A stretch of 64,000 bases of DNA from Klebsiella quasipneumoniae subsp. quasipneumoniae (GTDB taxonomy: Bacteria; Pseudomonadota; Gammaproteobacteria; Enterobacterales; Enterobacteriaceae), in assembly GCF_020525925.1 (NCBI RefSeq), contig NZ_CP084876.1, forward strand, positions 1,736,001-1,800,000, given 5' to 3'. Under the pieces are notes generated by a model. The model saw only the letters and a program-made list of their open reading frames with translations, was not told the origin of the DNA and did not search any database. Both the position numbers and the translations under genes were made by a program. Every line of letters begins with the position of its first letter. Position 1 is the first letter of the stretch. Shown piece by piece: positions 45,671-55,491 of the stretch.

Positions 45671-45698
45671 TTCGAATATACTCGTACAATTGTACTAT
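45671..45698 (+). promoter_or_regulatory. Candidate promoter and operator of the EF-G paralogue
   Basis: TTCGAA (45671-45676), 16 bases, then TACTAT (45693-45698). A perfect 12-base palindrome, GTACAATTGTAC (45684-45695), overlaps the spacer and -10 element. This is the arrangement expected of a repressor operator. Assignment to the divergent ArsR-type protein is inference. Confidence 0.5.
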
Positions 45699-45771
45699 CA
45701 TAAGCGGCAGTGAAATGAACTGCGGATCATTCCGACCGCAGACTGACAGTCAAAACGACTAAGGACGCATC

Positions 45772-47874
45772 ATGCCCCGACCCATCCCCCTCGAACGTTA
45801 TCGCAACATCGGTATCTCCGCGCATATCGATGCCGGTAAAACCACCACCACCGAGCGCATCCTGTTTTACACCGGGATGAGCCATAAGCTGGGTGAAGTA
45901 CACGATGGCGCGGCAACCACCGACTGGATGGCCCAGGAGCAAGAGCGCGGGATCACCATTACCTCGGCGGCGGTGAGCTGCTTCTGGCCGGGTATGGACC
46001 GCAGCTTCGAGCCGCACCGGATCAATATCATCGACACCCCGGGGCACGTGGATTTCACCATTGAGGTGGAACGTTCCATGCGCGTGCTCGACGGCGCGGT
46101 GATGGTGTATGACTCCGTCGGCGGGGTGCAGCCCCAGTCGGAGACCGTCTGGCGCCAGGCGAATAAATACCATGTCCCGCGGCTGGCCTTCGTCAACAAG
46201 ATGGACCGCCCCGGCGCGGACTTCTTCCGCGTGGTGCAGATGATGATCGACCGCCTGAAGGCCAACCCGGTGCCGATTGTCATCCCCATTGGCGCTGAAG
46301 AGCATTTCACCGGCGTCGTCGACCTGGTGAAAATGCGCGCCATCCTGTGGGATGACGCCACCCAGGGCATGACCTTCAGCTACGGGCCGGTCCCTGACGA
46401 TCTGCTGGCGACTGCCCGCGAGTGGCGGGAGAAAATGGTCTCGGCGGCGGCGGAGGCCAGCGACGCGCTGATGGATAAATACCTCGAAACCGGCGAGCTG
46501 GACGAGGCGGAGATCGTCGCCGGTCTGCGCCAGCGCACGGTGAAGGGTGAAATCCAGGCGGTGCTCTGCGGTAGCGCCTTTAAAAACAAAGGCGTGCAGC
46601 GCATGCTCGACGCGGTGGTGGAGCTGATGCCGTCGCCGCTGGATATTCCGGCGATACAGGGCGTGGATGAGAAAGGCCAGCCGGCGGAGCGCCATCCGAG
46701 CGACGATGAGCCGCTGTCGGCGCTGGCGTTCAAACTGATGACCGACCCCTACGTCGGCCAGTTGACCTTTATCCGCGTCTACTCCGGGACGCTGAAGAAA
46801 GGCGATGCGGTGTGGAATCCGGTGAAGGGCAAGAAAGAGCGCATCGGGCGTATCGTCCTGATGCAGGCCAACGATCGCCACGAAGTGGACGAACTGCACG
46901 CCGGGGATATCGCGGCCTGCGTTGGGCTGAAAGATGTCACTACCGGCGATACGTTATGCGACCCGGATGCGGTGATTACCCTTGAGCGGATGGAGTTTCC
47001 GGAGCCGGTGATTTCGCTGGCGATTGAGCCGAAGACCAAAGCGGACCAGGAGAAAATGGGCATCGCGCTGCAGCGGCTGGCGGCCGAAGATCCGTCGTTC
47101 CGTTTGCATACCGATGAAGAGTCCGGCCAGACGATTATCTCCGGCATGGGCGAGCTGCATCTGGAGATCATTGTCGACCGGATGAAGCGCGAGTTTAACG
47201 TCGAGGCCAACATTGGTCGTCCGCAGGTCACCTACCGCGAAACCCTGCGCAAGAAAGTGACGGACGTGGAGGGCAAATTTGTGCGCCAGTCCGGCGGTAA
47301 AGGACAGTACGGGCACGTCGTGCTGACCCTTGAGCCGCTGGAGCCGGGCAGCGGTTTCGTCTTCGAGGACGCCACCAAAGGCGGGGTAGTGCCGCGCGAG
47401 TACATCCCTTCCGTGGAGAAAGGGCTGCGCGAAGCGATGGGCACCGGCGTGCTGGCGGGCTATCCGGTGGTTGACGTGAAAGCGACCCTGACCTTCGGAT
47501 CGTACCACGATGTGGACTCTTCGGAGATGGCGTTCCGCATGGCGGCGATCTTCGGCTTCCGGGAAGGGGCGCGCAAAGCGGACCCGGTGATCCTTGAGCC
47601 GGTGATGCACGTGGAGGTGGAAACGCCGGAAGAGTACGCCGGGAATATCATGGGCGATCTCTCTTCCCGTCGCGGGATGGTGCAGGGGATGGAAGAGCGC
47701 TTCGGCAGCCAGATCATCCGCGCCGATGTGCCGCTGGCGGAGATGTTTGGTTATTCCACCACGCTGCGCTCGATGTCTCAGGGACGAGCAACCTATAGCA
47801 TGGAGTTCCACCACTACGCGGAAGCGCCGCGCAACGTAGCGGATGAAATCATCGCCAGCCGCGCGAAAAGTTAA
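45772..47874 (+). CDS. fusA2: EF-G paralogue (second elongation factor G)
   Basis: 700 residues with the full EF-G architecture. G1 loop [12 protein letters not shown] (residues 17-28), switch region [12 protein letters not shown]3 DTPGHVDF and G4 NKMD are followed by domains II-V, including [11 protein letters not shown] in domain IV. All GTPase motifs are intact, so translocase or ribosome-recycling activity is plausible. It stands alone rather than in a str operon, so it is not the housekeeping fusA, which is expected elsewhere. Internal differences from canonical EF-G include [11 protein letters not shown] at the start. Confidence 0.9.
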   Translation: MPRPIPLERYRNIGISAHIDAGKTTTTERILFYTGMSHKLGEVHDGAATTDWMAQEQERGITITSAAVSCFWPGMDRSFEPHRINIIDTPGHVDFTIEVERSMRVLDGAVMVYDSVGGVQPQSETVWRQANKYHVPRLAFVNKMDRPGADFFRVVQMMIDRLKANPVPIVIPIGAEEHFTGVVDLVKMRAILWDDATQGMTFSYGPVPDDLLATAREWREKMVSAAAEASDALMDKYLETGELDEAEIVAGLRQRTVKGEIQAVLCGSAFKNKGVQRMLDAVVELMPSPLDIPAIQGVDEKGQPAERHPSDDEPLSALAFKLMTDPYVGQLTFIRVYSGTLKKGDAVWNPVKGKKERIGRIVLMQANDRHEVDELHAGDIAACVGLKDVTTGDTLCDPDAVITLERMEFPEPVISLAIEPKTKADQEKMGIALQRLAAEDPSFRLHTDEESGQTIISGMGELHLEIIVDRMKREFNVEANIGRPQVTYRETLRKKVTDVEGKFVRQSGGKGQYGHVVLTLEPLEPGSGFVFEDATKGGVVPREYIPSVEKGLREAMGTGVLAGYPVVDVKATLTFGSYHDVDSSEMAFRMAAIFGFREGARKADPVILEPVMHVEVETPEEYAGNIMGDLSSRRGMVQGMEERFGSQIIRADVPLAEMFGYSTTLRSMSQGRATYSMEFHHYAEAPRNVADEIIASRAKS

Positions 47875-47883
47875 GCCAGTCAT

Positions 47884-48025
47884 CCCGGGTAGCGGCTTCG
47901 CCTTACCCGGGCTACTCTGGTACCAGCGCCCAGGCCCGGTAAGGCGAAGCCGCCCCCGGGCAAAAAGGTAAGCACGAACCGGGGATGCAATGCCCGGCGG
48001 CGCTGCGCTTGCGCGGGCCTACGGT
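47884..48025. repeat. REP-type palindromes downstream of the EF-G paralogue
   Basis: Three palindromic units: 47884-47915, 47934-47961 and 47992-48025. The last is a one-mismatch copy of 20395-20428, in the same orientation. Confidence 0.88.
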
Positions 48026-48051
48026 CAGGTGTCCTCCCCGGTCATCGTTTG

Positions 48052-48305
48052 TATCCCGGGTAAGGCGGTAGCCGCAACCCGGGAATTTCAGCCAATCAGA
48101 CAATATCCTGCGCGTACTGCCACAGCGCCTTCAGCTGCGCCAGCTTCTCTTTATCATCCGCATACAGCTGATACAGTTTGTAGCCCGGGTAAGGCGTTAG
48201 CCGCAACCCGGGAATTTCAGCCAATCAGACAATATCCTGCGCGTACTGCCACAGCGCCTTCAGCTGCGCCAGCTTCTCTTTATCATCCGCATACTGCTGA
48301 TACAG
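48052..48305. repeat. 129-bp tandem duplication covering a REP and the sbcB 3' end
   Basis: Copy 1 is 48052-48176 and copy 2 is 48181-48305, offset 129 bases. Each contains a REP palindrome followed by the last 27 codons of sbcB. In copy 1 (48096-48176) those codons are a pseudo-3' end lying downstream of the intact sbcB stop. A few substitutions separate the copies. Confidence 0.93.
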
Positions 48306-49649
48306 CATCTGCAGCTCATCGGCATAGGCCTGCAAAAACTCAGGCGTAAATACCTGACGACGGTGCTCTAACCAGCGCTGCTGCTCGGCTTCATCGAGCG
48401 TGCCGGGGAAGTTGCGCGCCCGGTAGTTAAACAGCAGGCGTTCGATGCGCTTGTCGGCGAAGGTGATATCCAGCGCCGGCAGATTGCGCGGTTCCGTTTC
48501 CAGCACGATTTTCATCGCCGCGCGGTCGGCATCGCTAAAGAACCCATTGTAAAGCTGGGCGTCGACGTTTTCGGACGGCACGAACGGCTCGGCTTCGGCA
48601 TACACCGCCACCACTTTCTCCCGCACCTGCGGATTCGCCCGCAGCAGCTGGGCATTCTCCAGACAGCGCTGAATGGAGATCCCCAGCCGGTCGGCATCCT
48701 GCGGGCGCAGGGTATTGGCCTGAGCCAGCACCGGACATTTGTTCAAATGCACCAGCTTAATCGGCGCCGCCGGCAGATCGCCAAGCTCGGCGCGCGGGGT
48801 GTAAAGCCGCTCGCGCAGGGCGTCCGCATCCAGCTCCAGCAGCGGCGCCATATCCCCCGCCAGATCGACCATAATCACCGCATTGCGGTTTTCCGGATGC
48901 CAGGCCAGGGGCGCCACCAGGCTGGTGTTGCCGCGCGCGGCGCCGAACATGCCGGAGACATGCACCAGCGGCTTCATCTGCGGTACGTCGATGAGCGTCG
49001 CCAGCTTGCGCTTATTGCGGTGGCTGTAGAGATAGTCAAACAGCCGCGGTTGCCGGGTTTTCACCAGCTTCGCCATGGCGATGGTGGCGTAGACGTCGGC
49101 CATCGCGTCATGGGCGTTCTGGTGTTCAATACCGTTGGCGACGGTCAGATGTTCAAGGCGGAAGCTCGGCAGACCCTCGTCATTTTCCGGCCAGGCGATC
49201 CCTTCCGGACGCAGGGCATAGCAGGCGCGCATCACGTCGAGCAGATCCCAGCGCGAGTTATCGTGCTGCCAGCTCCAGGCATAAGGGTCATAGAAGTTGC
49301 GATAGAAGATATTCCGCGTCACTTCGTCATCAAAGCGCACATTGTTATAGCCGACGATGCAGGTTTGCGGCACCGTGAACAGATCGTGGATGCGGCGGGC
49401 AAACGCGGCCTCGTTATCCCCTTTGGCCAGCGCTTCCTGCGGGGTGATCCCGGTGATCATTACCGCCTGCGGCTGCGGCAGGTAATCGTCAGCGGGCTTG
49501 CAGTAAAACACCTCGGGCTCGCCCAGCACGTTCAGCTCCGCGTCGGTGCGGATGGCGGCGAACTGCGCCGGCCGGTCAAGGGAAGGGCTGGTGCCGAAGG
49601 TTTCATAATCGTGGAATAAAAATCCGGGCTGGTTGACGCTGTCTTGCAT
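48225..49649 (-). CDS. sbcB: SbcB, exodeoxyribonuclease I
   Basis: 474 residues, DnaQ-fold 3'-5' single-strand exonuclease. The acidic motifs appear as FLFHDYETFGTSP near residue 10, with the catalytic Asp and Glu, NVRFDDEVTRN near 105, and HDAMADVYATI near 180. SH3-like and C-terminal helical domains follow. It removes ssDNA ends in recombination and mismatch repair. The 3' end is duplicated downstream but the gene itself is intact. Confidence 0.98.
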   Translation of the reverse strand: MQDSVNQPGFLFHDYETFGTSPSLDRPAQFAAIRTDAELNVLGEPEVFYCKPADDYLPQPQAVMITGITPQEALAKGDNEAAFARRIHDLFTVPQTCIVGYNNVRFDDEVTRNIFYRNFYDPYAWSWQHDNSRWDLLDVMRACYALRPEGIAWPENDEGLPSFRLEHLTVANGIEHQNAHDAMADVYATIAMAKLVKTRQPRLFDYLYSHRNKRKLATLIDVPQMKPLVHVSGMFGAARGNTSLVAPLAWHPENRNAVIMVDLAGDMAPLLELDADALRERLYTPRAELGDLPAAPIKLVHLNKCPVLAQANTLRPQDADRLGISIQRCLENAQLLRANPQVREKVVAVYAEAEPFVPSENVDAQLYNGFFSDADRAAMKIVLETEPRNLPALDITFADKRIERLLFNYRARNFPGTLDEAEQQRWLEHRRQVFTPEFLQAYADELQMLYQQYADDKEKLAQLKALWQYAQDIV

Positions 49650-49823
49650 AGTCTGTTCATTATCCGTGGTGGCGTGCGACCGGTATGGTAAACGATTTGC
49701 CCGGTCATCAGAAGGGTAACGGCAAGCAACATCCTCCGCCGTGTCATATTTTCTTGCAATTAAACCCTGATATGAAACGCGAAGTTCCGTAAAAAGGACG
49801 GCGGATCTGTAAATCTAGAGGAT

Positions 49824-50993
49824 ATGCCGTTGAAAGGCCGTTTGTTTATTGCTGTATCTTTGCTCGCTTCGAGCGTTTCCTGCGCATTTGCCGTCGACTT
49901 ACCTGCTACGGTCGCGCCGCCTTCCATTCAGGCTGGCTCCTGGGTGCTGATGGATTACACCACCGGTCAGGTACTGACCGCGGGTAACGAACATCAGCAG
50001 CGCAATCCTGCCAGCCTGACCAAATTAATGACCGGCTACGTGGTCGATCGCGCCATCGACAGCCATCGTATCACCTTTGACGATATCGTCACCGTGGGGA
50101 AAGACGCCTGGGCGAAGGGCAACCCGGTGTTCGACGGGTCATCCCTGATGTTCTTAAAGCCAGGGGATCGCGTCAGCGTCCGCGACCTCAGCCGCGGGCT
50201 GATTGTCGACTCCGGCAACGACGCCTGCGTCGCGCTGGCCGACTATGTCGCCGGCGGTCAGCCGCAGTTTGTCGCCCTGATGAATCAGTATGTCGAAAAA
50301 CTGCATCTGCAGGATACCCATTTCGAAACCGTCCACGGCCTCGATGCCCCGGGCCAGCATAGTTCGGCCTATGACCTGGCGGTGCTGTCGCGGGCGATTA
50401 TCCATGGCGAGCCTGACGTCTACCACATGTACAGCCAGAAAAGCCTGACGTGGAACGGCATTACCCAGCAAAACCGTAACGGTCTGCTGTGGGATAAAAC
50501 CCTGAACGTCGATGGCCTGAAAACCGGCCACACGTCGGGCGCCGGGTTTAACCTGATCGCCTCGGCGGTGGATGGCCAGCGTCGGCTGATCGCCGTGGTG
50601 ATGGGGGCCGACAGCCCGAAAGGCCGCGAGCAGCAGGCCGCGAAACTGCTGCACTGGGGGCAGCAAAACTTCGACACCGTGCAGGTGCTGCAGAAGGGGC
50701 AGAAGGTCGGCAGCGAGCGCATCTGGTACGGCGATAAAGAGCAGATTAAGCTCGGCACCGATCAGGATTTCTGGTTAGCGCTGCCGAAGGCGGAAGTGTC
50801 GCGGATTAAGGCGAAATACGTGCTGGATAAAAAGGATCTGGAGGCGCCGATCGCCGCCAACCAGCGGGTCGGCGAGATTTCGCTGTATGACGGCGACAAG
50901 GTCGTGGGCCACTATCCGCTGGTCACCCTCGAAAGCATTAATAAAGGCGGGGTGTTCTCGCGAATGAGCGATTACCTGCACCACGAGCTGTAA
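49824..50993 (+). CDS. dacD: DacD, D-alanyl-D-alanine carboxypeptidase (PBP6b)
   Basis: 389 residues. A signal peptide (about 1-23, ending SCAFA) leads to a penicillin-binding domain with SxxK as SLTK (near 66), SxN as SGN (near 132) and KTG as LKTGHTSG. A C-terminal beta domain ends in an amphipathic membrane anchor (FSRMSDYLHHEL). It trims peptidoglycan stem peptides in the periplasm. Synteny with sbcB and sbmC separates it from dacA/dacC. Confidence 0.97.
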   Translation: MPLKGRLFIAVSLLASSVSCAFAVDLPATVAPPSIQAGSWVLMDYTTGQVLTAGNEHQQRNPASLTKLMTGYVVDRAIDSHRITFDDIVTVGKDAWAKGNPVFDGSSLMFLKPGDRVSVRDLSRGLIVDSGNDACVALADYVAGGQPQFVALMNQYVEKLHLQDTHFETVHGLDAPGQHSSAYDLAVLSRAIIHGEPDVYHMYSQKSLTWNGITQQNRNGLLWDKTLNVDGLKTGHTSGAGFNLIASAVDGQRRLIAVVMGADSPKGREQQAAKLLHWGQQNFDTVQVLQKGQKVGSERIWYGDKEQIKLGTDQDFWLALPKAEVSRIKAKYVLDKKDLEAPIAANQRVGEISLYDGDKVVGHYPLVTLESINKGGVFSRMSDYLHHEL

Positions 50994-51000
50994 CCACGCC

Positions 51001-51028
51001 AACCGCCTCTTTGCAGGCGGTTTTTTTT
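51001..51028 (+). terminator. Intrinsic terminator of dacD
   Basis: AACCGCC / GGCGGTT stem with loop tctttgca followed by eight T residues, 8 bases after the dacD stop. Confidence 0.93.
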
Positions 51029-51136
51029 CGCCTGCCGCCCGGCAGACGCGGTGACAACATCGCCGTTTTTTTCATCAGCCGCAATGGCGACTCTGTGAAT
51101 TCGCGCACATACTGAGGGGGGATCTCCTGTTAAATT

Positions 51137-51156
51137 AACTGTATATCCATACAGTC
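51137..51156. promoter_or_regulatory. LexA (SOS) box upstream of sbmC
   Basis: ACTGTATATCCATACAGT has the CTG-N10-CAG form of a LexA operator. It sits about 25 bases before the sbmC start, fitting the known SOS induction of sbmC in E. coli. Confidence 0.85.
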
Positions 51157-51178
51157 ATTTATCTCCAAAGGAGGCAAA

Positions 51179-51652
51179 ATGAACTACAGCGTCACCCCCC
51201 TCGGCAAGAAAACCATTGCCGGTTTCCATCTGGTCGGGCCCTGGGATCAAACCGTCAGGCAGGGGTTTGAGCAACTGATGATGTGGGTTGAGGGCCAGCA
51301 GGTGCCCGCCCGCGAGTGGCTTGCCGTCTACTACGATAACCCGGAGGACGTGCCGGCGGAAAAACTGCGCTGCGCCACCGTGGTCGCCGTTGACGAGGAT
51401 TACGTCATTCCCGCCAACAGCGAAGGGGTGATCATAACGGCGATTGCCGGCGGGGATTACGCCTGCGCCCGCGCGCGGGTGGTGGATCACGACTTCGCCA
51501 CCCCGTGGAGGCAGTTTTTCGACAGCCTGCTGCAGAGCACGGCGTATCGCATCGCCCCCCAGCCCTGCTTTGAGGTCTATCTTAACGACGGCAACCACGA
51601 CGGCTACTGGGATATCGACATGTATGTTCCCGTCGCCCGCGTCGCGTCGTAG
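51179..51652 (+). CDS. sbmC: SbmC/GyrI, DNA gyrase inhibitor
   Basis: 157 residues, GyrI-like small-molecule-binding domain (SRPBCC-related) starting [16 protein letters not shown]. In E. coli it binds gyrase and confers resistance to microcin B17, and is SOS-induced. Upstream, TACTGTATATCCATACAGTC-like sequence around 51133-51155 (ACTGTATATCCATACAGT) reads as a near-consensus LexA box. Strong AAAGGAGG ribosome site before ATG. Confidence 0.96.
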   Translation: MNYSVTPLGKKTIAGFHLVGPWDQTVRQGFEQLMMWVEGQQVPAREWLAVYYDNPEDVPAEKLRCATVVAVDEDYVIPANSEGVIITAIAGGDYACARARVVDHDFATPWRQFFDSLLQSTAYRIAPQPCFEVYLNDGNHDGYWDIDMYVPVARVAS

Positions 51653-51750
51653 CGATTTACCCCTGTTCCGGACAAGGATTTTTACATTCCCGGCACGCTC
51701 CGGGCGAAAAAGCAGTTACAATTGGCCTTTTCGTTTTGCCGGAGAGGGTT

Positions 51751-52809
51751 GTGCGCGCTGATAAATCACTCAAGCCATTTGAGATCCGCTTGTATCGCCA
51801 TTATCGGGTGGTGCATGGTGTGCGGATTGCGCTGGCCTTTGTGCTCACCTTTTTGCTGGTGCGGCTGCTGAACGTGCCTGAGGGGACCTGGCCTCTCATC
51901 ACCCTGGTGGTGGTAATGGGGCCGATCTCCTTCTGGGGCAACGTCGTGCCGCGGGCGTTTCAGCGCATCGGCGGCACGATCCTCGGCTCGGCGCTGGGGC
52001 TGGTGGCGCTCAAGCTTGAGCTTATTTCCCTGCCGCTGATGGTCCTCTGGTGCGCGGCGGCGATGTTCCTCTGCGGCTGGCTGGCGCTGGGCAAGAAACC
52101 CTATCAGGCGCTGCTGATCGGCATCACCCTGTCGGTGGTGGTCGGGGCGCCGCCGGGCGATATGCATACCGCCCTGTGGCGAAGCGGCGACGTGATCTTC
52201 GGCTCGCTGCTGGCGATGCTGTTTACCGGTATCTGGCCGCAGCGGGCGTTTATCCACTGGCGCATCCAGATGGCCAGCTATGTCACCAACTTCAACCGCC
52301 TCTACCAGGCCGGCTTCTCGCCAAATCTGGTGGATCGGCCGCGGCTGGAAAAGCATCTCCAACAGGCGCTCAACGACGTCGTCAAAATGCGCGGGCTGAT
52401 CACCCCCGCCAGCAAAGAGACGCACATCCAGAAGGCGATCTTCGAGGCTATCCAGACCGTCAGCCGCAACCTCGTGTGCATGCTGGAGCTGCAGATCAAC
52501 GCCTGGTGGGCAACCCGTCCGGGCCACTTCGTCATGCTCAATGCGCACACCCTGCGGGAGACGCAGCAGATGACCCAGCAGACGCTGTTGGCCATCGCCC
52601 ACGCGCTGTACGAAGGGAACCCTCAGCCTGTGCGCGCCAATAATGAAAAGCTGAATGAAATCGTCCTCGAACTGCGCCAGCTGATGAAAGAGCAGGGTGA
52701 CGATAGCCTGGCGGAAACCCCGATCCATGGCTATGTTTGGCTCTCTATTGAACTGGCGCGCCAGCTGGAGCTGCTGTCGCATCTGATCTGCCGCGCGTTG
52801 CGCAAATAA
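51751..52809 (+). CDS. yeeA: YeeA, FUSC-family inner membrane protein
   Basis: 352 residues from GTG 51751, preceded by GGAGAGG; an upstream TTG at 51736 is within that site. Six hydrophobic segments in the first half (about 20-170) are followed by a helical cytoplasmic domain. It resembles the FUSC/aromatic-acid exporter fold (YccS/AaeB relatives), but the substrate is unknown. Same place as in E. coli, between sbmC and tmaR. Confidence 0.93.
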   Translation: MRADKSLKPFEIRLYRHYRVVHGVRIALAFVLTFLLVRLLNVPEGTWPLITLVVVMGPISFWGNVVPRAFQRIGGTILGSALGLVALKLELISLPLMVLWCAAAMFLCGWLALGKKPYQALLIGITLSVVVGAPPGDMHTALWRSGDVIFGSLLAMLFTGIWPQRAFIHWRIQMASYVTNFNRLYQAGFSPNLVDRPRLEKHLQQALNDVVKMRGLITPASKETHIQKAIFEAIQTVSRNLVCMLELQINAWWATRPGHFVMLNAHTLRETQQMTQQTLLAIAHALYEGNPQPVRANNEKLNEIVLELRQLMKEQGDDSLAETPIHGYVWLSIELARQLELLSHLICRALRK

Positions 52810-52976
52810 GCACCAGATGCACCGGGTAACTGCACGGGTTGTTTCGATTCAGCAGCGTTTAGGGTTATGATAAACGCAAAGGAAAAAACATTGTCATCAG
52901 CGACTGCTAGCAGTTATGTTAGCCCTATAACGCAGTCGCTTTACGAATCCGAATCTCAATTATTAGGGGTGTAAAA

Positions 52977-53300
52977 ATGGAAACAACTAAGCCTTCTTTC
53001 CAGGACGTACTGGAGTTTGTTCGTCTGTACCGTCGTAAGAACAAACTGCAGCGTGAAATTCAGGACGTTGAGAAAAAGATCCGTGATAACCAGAAGCGCG
53101 TTCTGCTGCTGGACAACCTCAGCGACTACATCAAACCGGGCATGAGCGTGGAAGCCATCCAGGGCATCATCGCCAGCATGAAGAGCGATTACGAAGACCG
53201 CGTTGATGACTACATCATCAAGAATGCCGAGCTGTCCAAAGAGCGCCGCGACATCTCTAAAAAACTGAAAGTGATGGGTGAAGCCAAAGTCGAAGGTTAA
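52977..53300 (+). CDS. tmaR: TmaR (YeeX), polar PTS-regulating protein
   Basis: 107 residues, almost entirely charged coiled-coil helix ([20 protein letters not shown] ...). The DUF496 family protein in E. coli localises to a pole and sequesters enzyme I of the phosphotransferase system in a tyrosine-phosphorylation-dependent way. A conserved synteny with yeeA supports the call. Confidence 0.96.
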   Translation: METTKPSFQDVLEFVRLYRRKNKLQREIQDVEKKIRDNQKRVLLLDNLSDYIKPGMSVEAIQGIIASMKSDYEDRVDDYIIKNAELSKERRDISKKLKVMGEAKVEG

Positions 53301-53611
53301 TCCCAGCTGTCCGGCGGCGGTCAGCGTCGCCGGGCTGTTCTGCACTACCACCTCCCGTCTCTTTTTCTGCGAAAACTTTGTCCCGGCAACTGCCTCTCTG
53401 CACCGACTCTTTGCTATACTGCCCCGCGAAAACGTATTGATATCGGAAAGGTTTCTCTCATCCTGGCCGGGCATCTGACGCAGCGGCGTCAGGGCGATAT
53501 CTCAACACCTCTCACCTCTCCGACGAGCGATTCGCCAGAAGACAAACTCAGGTGCTGACCGGGCGCGACAGAATCTCTTCCGCTGCTTTCGCCGACAGGA
53601 GTCAACACCAC
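53301..53611. other. 311-bp gap between tmaR and cobS
   Basis: It holds a weak -10-like TATACT at 53415-53420, with no convincing -35. No cobU frame, no cobalamin riboswitch box and no obvious terminator are visible. Confidence 0.5.
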
Positions 53612-54352
53612 GTGATTAAGTCATTCTTTGCCGCACTCTCGTTTATCAGCCGTCTGCCGGTCCCGGCGCGGTTATCTCAGGGCCTGGAGATCGAACAGTA
53701 CCAGCGCAGTATCGTCACCTTCCCGCTGGTCGGTTTATTGCTCGGCGCCATCGCCGGCGCGGTGGTGTACCTCCTGCAGCCGTGGTGCGGTGTCCCGCTG
53801 GCGGCGCTGTTCGGCGCGCTGGCGCTGGCGCTGCTCACCGGCGGATTTCACCTTGACGGGCTGGCCGATACCTGCGACGGCATCTTCTCCGCCCGCACCC
53901 GCGATCGAATGCTGGAGATCATGCGCGACAGCCGGCTGGGTACTCACGGCGGGCTGGCGCTGATTTTTGTGCTGGTGGCGAAGGTGCTGGTGGTCGGCGA
54001 ACTGCTGCTGCGCGATGTCAACCCCATCGCGGCGCTGGCGGCGGCCTGCGCCGTCGGTCGCGGAATGGCGGTGCTGCTGATGTATCGCCATCGCTATGCG
54101 CGGGAAAAAGGGCTGGGCAATCTGTTTATTGGCAAAATTAGCCTGCAGCAGACGCTGGTGACGATGGCGCTGGCGATCGCGCTGGCCACCACCCTGCTGG
54201 GGCTGCATGGGCTGCGCGCCGCGCTGATCGCCCTGGTGCTGATCTGGGGTCTGGGGTGGGCGCTGAAGCGAACCCTCGGCGGGCAGACCGGGGATACCCT
54301 CGGAGCGGCGATCGAGCTGGGTGAATTACTCTTTTTACTGGCGCTACTGTAA
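53612..54352 (+). CDS. cobS: CobS, adenosylcobinamide-GDP ribazoletransferase
   Basis: 246 residues from GTG 53612, with AGGAG 10 bases upstream; an ATG at 53552 would add 20 residues without family support. Hydrophobic polytopic membrane protein with the conserved [18 protein letters not shown] motif (about residues 74-91) carrying acidic metal/substrate residues. It joins adenosylcobinamide-GDP to alpha-ribazole in the last steps of B12 assembly. cobT follows, but cobU is not upstream. Confidence 0.95.
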   Translation: MIKSFFAALSFISRLPVPARLSQGLEIEQYQRSIVTFPLVGLLLGAIAGAVVYLLQPWCGVPLAALFGALALALLTGGFHLDGLADTCDGIFSARTRDRMLEIMRDSRLGTHGGLALIFVLVAKVLVVGELLLRDVNPIAALAAACAVGRGMAVLLMYRHRYAREKGLGNLFIGKISLQQTLVTMALAIALATTLLGLHGLRAALIALVLIWGLGWALKRTLGGQTGDTLGAAIELGELLFLLALL

Positions 54353-54379
54353 GGCCTGGCATCAACGGTGAGGAACAGA

Positions 54380-55447
54380 ATGGAAACACTTTCGGCGTTA
54401 CTGGCTGCCATTCCGCAGCCCGATGTGACGGGCATGGCGCGCGCGCAGCAGCATATTGATGGCCTGTTAAAGCCGCCCGGCAGCCTTGGCCGTCTGGAGA
54501 GCCTGGCGGTACAGCTGGCCGGTCTGCCGGGGCTGCAGGGGCAGCTGGCGCTGACTGAAAAAGCCATCGTGGTCATGTGCGCCGACCACGGCGTCTGGCA
54601 TGAAGGCGTGACCCCTTCCCCGCAGGCGGTGACGGCCATTCATGCCGGCAATATGGTGCGGGGCAATACCGGCGTCTGCGTGCTGGCGGCGCAGGCCGGC
54701 GTGAGAGTGGAGGTGGTGGATGTCGGCATCGACGCCGAGCCGCTGCCGGGCCTGATCAACCTCAAGGTGGCCCGCGGTAGCGGGAATATCGCCCGGACGG
54801 CGGCGATGAGCCGTCAGCAGGCGGAGACGGTGCTGCTGGCCAGCATGCGTTTCGCCCGCCAGCTCGCCGCCGACGGGGTGAACGTCTTTGGCGTGGGGGA
54901 GCTGGGGATGGCCAATACCACCCCGGCCGCTGCGACGATCAGCGTCCTGACCGGCAGCGACCCCGACGCGGTGGTGGGCTGCGGGGCCAATCTGCCGCTG
55001 GCGCAGCGGGGCCATAAGGTGGCGGTGGTGCGCCAGGCGATCGCTCATAACCAACCGAACCCGGCGGACGGGCTGGACGTGCTGGCTAAGGTGGGCGGTT
55101 TTGATCTGGTGGGTATGACCGGGGTGATCCTCGGGGCGGCCTCCTGCGGCCTGCCGGTGGTGCTGGATGGCTTCCTCTCCTACGCTTCGGCTCTGGCGGC
55201 CTGCCGCATGGCCCCGGCGGCGCACCCGTATCTTATCCCTTCGCACCTGTCGGCGGAGAAAGGGGCGCGGATCGCCCTCGACGCGCTGGGTCTGCGCCCG
55301 TATCTCGATATGGACATGCGCCTGGGGGAGGGCAGCGGCGCGGCGCTGGCCATGCACCTGCTGGATGCTGCCAGCGCGATGTACCACCAGATGGGGACCC
55401 TGGCGCAGAGCAACATTGTGCTGCCCGACAGCGCGCCAGCGTCCTGA
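54380..55447 (+). CDS. cobT: CobT, nicotinate-nucleotide-dimethylbenzimidazole phosphoribosyltransferase
   Basis: 355 residues from ATG 54380 ([15 protein letters not shown]), 27 bases after cobS. Conserved [10 protein letters not shown] and VGCGANLPL loops and the C-terminal [12 protein letters not shown] phosphate/catalytic region are present. It makes alpha-ribazole phosphate, the lower ligand precursor used by CobS. The catalytic glutamate lies in the GEGSGAALA segment. Confidence 0.96.
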   Translation: METLSALLAAIPQPDVTGMARAQQHIDGLLKPPGSLGRLESLAVQLAGLPGLQGQLALTEKAIVVMCADHGVWHEGVTPSPQAVTAIHAGNMVRGNTGVCVLAAQAGVRVEVVDVGIDAEPLPGLINLKVARGSGNIARTAAMSRQQAETVLLASMRFARQLAADGVNVFGVGELGMANTTPAAATISVLTGSDPDAVVGCGANLPLAQRGHKVAVVRQAIAHNQPNPADGLDVLAKVGGFDLVGMTGVILGAASCGLPVVLDGFLSYASALAACRMAPAAHPYLIPSHLSAEKGARIALDALGLRPYLDMDMRLGEGSGAALAMHLLDAASAMYHQMGTLAQSNIVLPDSAPAS

Positions 55448-55491
55448 TGATAAAGCGCATCGTCTCGAGGAAGGGGGACGGTGCGCCGGGT

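Noticed and set aside
45571..45698. ArsR as a classical arsenic/metal sensor
   Set aside because: No ELCVC-type cysteine pair and no ars or metal-efflux genes nearby.
47990..48349. 119-codon plus-strand frame
   Set aside because: It is an antisense reading of the duplicated sbcB end and REP; the internal repeat simply mirrors the DNA duplication.
53552..53611. 20-residue upstream extension of CobS
   Set aside because: The GTG at 53612 has a better ribosome site and gives the family-typical start; the extension has no homologous character.
53301..53611. Cobalamin riboswitch before cobS
   Set aside because: No B12-box sequence or recognisable conserved core is seen in the gap.
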